Shown here piece by piece: positions 4,159 to 7,028 of a DNA stretch of 7,028 nucleotides (position 1 is the first letter of the stretch; every line of letters starts with the position of its first letter). This DNA is from JAQTTT01 sp964565435. Lineage in GTDB: Archaea; Nanobdellota; Nanobdellia; Tiddalikarchaeales; Tiddalikarchaeaceae. Location of the stretch: positions 1-7,028 of the forward strand of contig CAZMEY010000039.1 in the NCBI GenBank assembly GCA_964565435.1, in the 5' to 3' direction. The translations under genes were made by a program, and so were the position numbers. Below the pieces are notes generated by a model, which did no database searches, was not told the DNA's origin, and saw nothing but the letters and a program-made list of their open reading frames with translations.

Positions 4159-4179
4159 TGTTGGTATTTTACACTAACA
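4159..4179. promoter_or_regulatory. dnaK operator site 2 (palindrome, over predicted start)
   Basis: The arms TGTTGGT and ACTAACA flank ATTTTAC in a 21-bp unit. It covers the predicted transcription start, where a bound repressor would block RNA polymerase. Confidence 0.72.
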
Positions 4180-4184
4180 ATAGT

Positions 4185-4205
4185 TGTTGGTGTTTAACAC
4201 TAACA
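4185..4205. promoter_or_regulatory. dnaK operator site 3 (palindrome, in the leader)
   Basis: This is the best palindrome of the three: TGTTGGTGTT with AACACTAACA around one central base, having one mismatched arm pair. Its centre is 26 bp from that of site 2, whose centre is 36 bp from that of site 1. Confidence 0.75.
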
Positions 4206-4221
4206 TCAAAGCATATTAATA

Positions 4222-4226
4222 GAGGG
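4222..4226 (+). promoter_or_regulatory. dnaK Shine-Dalgarno
   Basis: GAGGG is followed by seven As and then the ATG. It is one of the few clear ribosome-binding sites in the window and fixes the dnaK start. Confidence 0.8.
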
Positions 4227-4233
4227 AAAAAAA

Positions 4234-6144
4234 ATGGTTAGGACAATAGGAATTGATTTAGGAACCACAAAATGCTGCATGGCATATATTGAGGGCGGAA
4301 GGCCTCAAATAATACCGACTTCTGAGGGTGACAGGATTATGCCTTCAATGGTTGCTTTCACAAAAGAGGGCGAAAGATTGATTGGAACACCTGCAAAAAG
4401 GCAGGCTGTTGTGAATGCGGAAAACACTGTATTTCACATCAAAAGATTCATGGGAAGAAAATATGATGACAAGGCAATTGATTTTGACAAGACCCATGTG
4501 CCTTACAAGATTGTCAAAGCATCCAATGGGGATGTAAAAGTTGAGCTTAAGGGAAAGCAATATTCACCTCCAGAGATTAGTGCAATGCTCTTGGCAAAAT
4601 TGAAAAAGGATGCAGAAGCATTTCTTGGCGAAGAGGTTGATAGTGCGGTAATAACTGTTCCGGCATATTTTAATGACTCGCAAAGGCAGGCTACAAAGCA
4701 GGCTGGAGAGATAGCTGGCTTAAAGGTTTTAAGGATTATAAATGAGCCGACAAGCGCAAGCTTGGCTTATGGATTGGACAAGAAGGGCAGCAAGAAAATC
4801 GCTGTCTATGACTTGGGTGGAGGAACCTTTGATATCAGCATCTTGGAGTTAAGCGACGGAATCTTTGAAGTAAAATCAACCAATGGTGATACCCATTTGG
4901 GAGGAGCTGATTGGGACCAGAGGATAATGGACTATATTGTGGATGATTACAAGAAAAAGCACAATATTGACTTATCAAAAGACAAGACAGCTATCCAAAG
5001 ATTGAAAGAGGCTGCAGAGAAAGCAAAGATTGAGCTTTCAACAACCACTAATACTGAGATTAATATCCCTTTTATTACAATGGTTGACGGCAACCCCTTG
5101 CATGTTAATATGCAACTGTCAAGGGCTAAGTTTGAGGAATTGACCAAGGATTTGATAGAGAAATCAATTGCTCCTTGCGAGAAAGCAATAAAGGATGCTG
5201 GAATTGGCAAGGAAAACATTGATGAAGTCATTCTGGTTGGAGGGCCTACAAGGATTCCTTCAATCTATGAAAGGGTTAAGTCATTTTTCGGCAAAGAGCC
5301 TAACAAGAGCGTCAATCCTGATGAGGTTGTTTCAGTAGGTGCAGCCATCCAGGCAGGAGTGCTGGGCGGAGAGATAAAGGATATCCTATTGCTTGATGTC
5401 ACGCCTTTAAGCTTGGGAATTGAGACATTGGGAGGAATCTTTACAAAGATGATTGACAGGAACTCAACCATTCCTATTAAAAAAAGCCAGGTTTACAGCA
5501 CTGCAGCTGACAACCAGCCAGCAGTAAGCATACATGTATTGCAAGGAGAGAGGCCAATGGCTGCAGATAACCACTCACTCGGCAGGTTTGACCTTGTGGG
5601 AATACCTCCAGCGCCAAGAGGAGTGCCTCAAATAGAGGTCACTTTTGACATTGACTCCAACGGAATCATTAATGTCAGCGCCAAAGATATGGGCACTGGA
5701 AAGCAGCAGGCAATAAGCATCAAAGCCTCAACAGGGCTATCTGATTCAGAGATTGACAGAATGAAAGAAGAGGCAAAGAAATTTGAAGAAGATGACAAGA
5801 AAAAGGCTGAAAAGGTTGAGATATTAAACAAGGCTGAGACAATGAGCTACACTGTTGAAAAAACCATTAAGGATATGGGCGACAAAATGGATAATGATAC
5901 CAAAAAGAAATTGGAAGAAAAGGCTTCAGAGCTTAAAACAATAATACCTAGCGAAGACATTGAAGAAATCAAAAAGAAAATGGAAGAGCTTGAAAGCATG
6001 ATACAGGAATTTACCACCAAATTGTACCAGCAGGCAGCCCAAGAGCAGCAGCAGGCAGCAAATAAAGAGCCTAAAGCTGAAAAGCCCAAGAAAGAAAACA
6101 GCGAAGACAATGTAGTTGACGGAGAATTTGAAGAGAAGAAGTAA
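4234..6144 (+). CDS. dnaK: DnaK, Hsp70 chaperone
   Basis: DnaK is the ATP-dependent chaperone of the cytosol, binding exposed hydrophobic peptides under DnaJ and GrpE control. The protein is full length (636 aa). Nucleotide-binding domain: D8 in IGIDLGTT, K70 in FHIKRFMGR, E171 in NEPTSASLAYG, T198 in DLGGGTFDIS and the adenosine motif VGGPTRIPS (335-343). The hydrophobic linker DILLLDVTPLSLG (383-395) precedes the substrate-binding beta domain (about 396-500) with QGERPMAADNHSLGRF. A helical lid (501-600), a Gln/Ala stretch and a charged tail ending NVVDGEFEE complete the protein. Residues about 76-99 are the extra segment that Gram-negative-type DnaKs have and B. subtilis DnaK lacks, so acquisition from bacteria is likely. 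Positions 13-15 read KCC where E. coli has NSC. Three palindromes and a Shine-Dalgarno precede it. Confidence 0.98.
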   Translation: MVRTIGIDLGTTKCCMAYIEGGRPQIIPTSEGDRIMPSMVAFTKEGERLIGTPAKRQAVVNAENTVFHIKRFMGRKYDDKAIDFDKTHVPYKIVKASNGDVKVELKGKQYSPPEISAMLLAKLKKDAEAFLGEEVDSAVITVPAYFNDSQRQATKQAGEIAGLKVLRIINEPTSASLAYGLDKKGSKKIAVYDLGGGTFDISILELSDGIFEVKSTNGDTHLGGADWDQRIMDYIVDDYKKKHNIDLSKDKTAIQRLKEAAEKAKIELSTTTNTEINIPFITMVDGNPLHVNMQLSRAKFEELTKDLIEKSIAPCEKAIKDAGIGKENIDEVILVGGPTRIPSIYERVKSFFGKEPNKSVNPDEVVSVGAAIQAGVLGGEIKDILLLDVTPLSLGIETLGGIFTKMIDRNSTIPIKKSQVYSTAADNQPAVSIHVLQGERPMAADNHSLGRFDLVGIPPAPRGVPQIEVTFDIDSNGIINVSAKDMGTGKQQAISIKASTGLSDSEIDRMKEEAKKFEEDDKKKAEKVEILNKAETMSYTVEKTIKDMGDKMDNDTKKKLEEKASELKTIIPSEDIEEIKKKMEELESMIQEFTTKLYQQAAQEQQQAANKEPKAEKPKKENSEDNVVDGEFEEKK

Positions 6145-6155
6145 AATTCTTCTCT
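6132..6155 (+). terminator. Hairpin at the dnaK stop codon
   Basis: AGAGAAGAA (6132-6140) and TTCTTCTCT (6147-6155) form a perfect 9-bp stem with a 6-nt loop holding the TAA stop. A T5 run at 6180-6184 follows 24 bp later. The hairpin could stabilise the dnaK 3' end or mark termination; archaeal terminators usually rely on the T-run, so the role is uncertain. Confidence 0.4.
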
Positions 6156-6197
6156 CATTAACTTCCTCCAATATGCAAATTTTTGTTTATTATTAAA

Positions 6198-6207
6198 TTT
6201 TTTAAAG
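6198..6207 (+). promoter_or_regulatory. Probable TATA box for dnaJ
   Basis: TTTTTTAAAG is centred about 28 bp upstream of the dnaJ ATG. With no clear Shine-Dalgarno nearby, dnaJ is likely leaderless and separately promoted. The 87-bp gap after dnaK contains no copy of the dnaK operator. Confidence 0.4.
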
Positions 6208-6231
6208 AGCTAAAGAGTTGATTGATAAATC

Positions 6232-7028
6232 ATGCCCAAGGACTATTATGAAACATTAGGAGTAAAAAAGGATGCAAGCCAGGAAGAGATTAAAAAATCT
6301 TACAGAAAAATGGCCATGAAGTACCATCCTGATGTTAATAAGGAAAAAGGGGCAGAGGAAAAATTCAAGGAATTAAACGAGGCATTCAGCGTTCTAGGAG
6401 ATGACTCCAAAAGGCAGCAATACGACATGTTCGGCACAACCCGCGACCAGCAAAGCCAGGGAGCACAAGGGGGATTCCAAGGATTTGGAGGAGGCCAAGG
6501 ATTTGAAGACATGTTTGGCGATATTTTCGGAAGCTTTTTTGGGCAAAGAAATTCCAGGCAAGAAGATAATTCTGGCGAAGATTTAAGGTATGATTTAGAG
6601 ATAGACTTAGAGGATGTTTATTTTGGCATAGATAAAGAAATAAATTATTATGCGTATGTGAATTGCAAGAAATGCTCAGGCACTGGAGCAAGCAATAAAT
6701 CTAAAATACAAGTATGCCCAACCTGCCACGGCAAAGGATTCGTAACACAAATGGTTAACTTAGGTCCTATTAGGATGCAAAATCAAGGAGTCTGCCCTGC
6801 TTGCAGGGGAAAAGGCAAGATGATTAAGGACCCTTGCGAGCACTGCGATGGCAAAGGAAGAATTAAAGATAAAGTAAATATAAAAGTGAAAGTGCCTAAA
6901 GGGATTAATGAAGGGCAAAGAATTAAGATTCAAGGCAAAGGCAATGCAGGAAAAAACGGGGCAGAATCAGGGGATTTATATGTTTTTATCTCAATAAAAG
7001 AGCATTCAAGCTTTGAAAGATACAATGA
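6232..7028 (+). CDS. dnaJ: DnaJ, Hsp40 co-chaperone (3' truncated by window edge)
   Basis: DnaJ binds unfolded protein, hands it to DnaK and stimulates DnaK ATPase activity. The visible 265 residues are in order: a J-domain (1-67) with the essential HPD at 32-34 and the helix III/IV pattern KFKELNEAFSVLGD...RQQYD; a Gly/Phe-rich linker (about 78-104) with Gln interspersed; and the cysteine-rich zinc region with four CxxCxGxG repeats (C145 CKKCSGTG, C162 CPTCHGKG, C188 CPACRGKG, C202 CEHCDGKG). The start of the C-terminal beta domain follows (VNIKVKVPKGINEGQRIKIQGKGNAG). This is a type I DnaJ. The frame is open to the last base, and roughly 100 further residues would be expected. The start at 6232 gives the standard MPKDYYETLGV N-terminus. 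It completes the grpE-dnaK-dnaJ set. Confidence 0.97.
   Translation, partial: MPKDYYETLGVKKDASQEEIKKSYRKMAMKYHPDVNKEKGAEEKFKELNEAFSVLGDDSKRQQYDMFGTTRDQQSQGAQGGFQGFGGGQGFEDMFGDIFGSFFGQRNSRQEDNSGEDLRYDLEIDLEDVYFGIDKEINYYAYVNCKKCSGTGASNKSKIQVCPTCHGKGFVTQMVNLGPIRMQNQGVCPACRGKGKMIKDPCEHCDGKGRIKDKVNIKVKVPKGINEGQRIKIQGKGNAGKNGAESGDLYVFISIKEHSSFERYN

Noticed and set aside
4123..4205. CIRCE/HrcA operator or a CRISPR-like repeat array
   Set aside because: The arm sequences do not match CIRCE, and the units are palindromic operators with unequal spacing (36 and 26 bp) and no unique spacers of equal length.
4947..5231. Minus-strand frames inside dnaK and dnaJ (for example 4947-5231, 5847-6158, 6386-6691)
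   Set aside because: They are antisense shadows of strongly conserved genes, rich in Ser/Leu/Phe as expected for reverse-complemented lysine- and glutamate-rich coding sequence.

Overview
The window reads as a low-GC archaeal chromosome segment, most likely from a small-genome (DPANN-type, Woesearchaeota/Pacearchaeota-like) lineage. The archaeal signs are a tRNA gene interrupted at position 37/38 by an intron with a clear bulge-helix-bulge, tRNA genes without encoded CCA, and TATA boxes about 26 bp upstream of most start codons with no room for a leader. The lineage is an inference from gene content and base composition and was not tested by search.

Layout. Positions 1-216 hold the 3' end of an unidentified gene. 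It converges on a minus-strand gene (213-650) with an ADP-ribosyltransferase-like HGS/YAT pattern. A divergent promoter region leads to a CYTH/CyaB-family phosphohydrolase (741-1277). Next come tRNA-Arg(CCT) with a 65-nt intron (1320-1459) and an unlisted 54-aa two-helix membrane protein (1575-1739). On the minus strand are a COG0170 dolichol/phytol-kinase-like membrane protein (1736-2383) and an unknown 143-aa protein (2523-2954), with tRNA-Arg(TCG) on the plus strand between them (2448-2521). The right half is a chaperone block, all on the plus strand: grpE (3033-3506), an unknown 188-aa helical protein (3539-4105), dnaK (4234-6144) and dnaJ (6232 to the window end, truncated).

How the genes work together. 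GrpE, DnaK and DnaJ are the complete Hsp70 cycle: DnaJ delivers substrate and triggers ATP hydrolysis by DnaK, and GrpE releases ADP. The gene between grpE and dnaK may be a lineage-specific member of this locus. dnaK alone has a leader of about 60 nt, a good Shine-Dalgarno, and three matching palindromes around its TATA box and predicted transcription start. This looks like a repressor-controlled heat-shock promoter, while the other genes appear leaderless.

Most interesting observation. The tRNA-Arg(CCT) intron contains a complete dual box C/D guide RNA layout (box C, 12-nt spacer, CTGA, 4-nt linker, perfect ATGATGA, 12-nt spacer, CTGA). The second spacer is complementary to the 3' exon of the same tRNA, and the fifth-nucleotide rule would place a 2'-O-methyl group at position 45. 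This parallels the known box C/D-bearing intron of euryarchaeal tRNA-Trp, but in a different tRNA.
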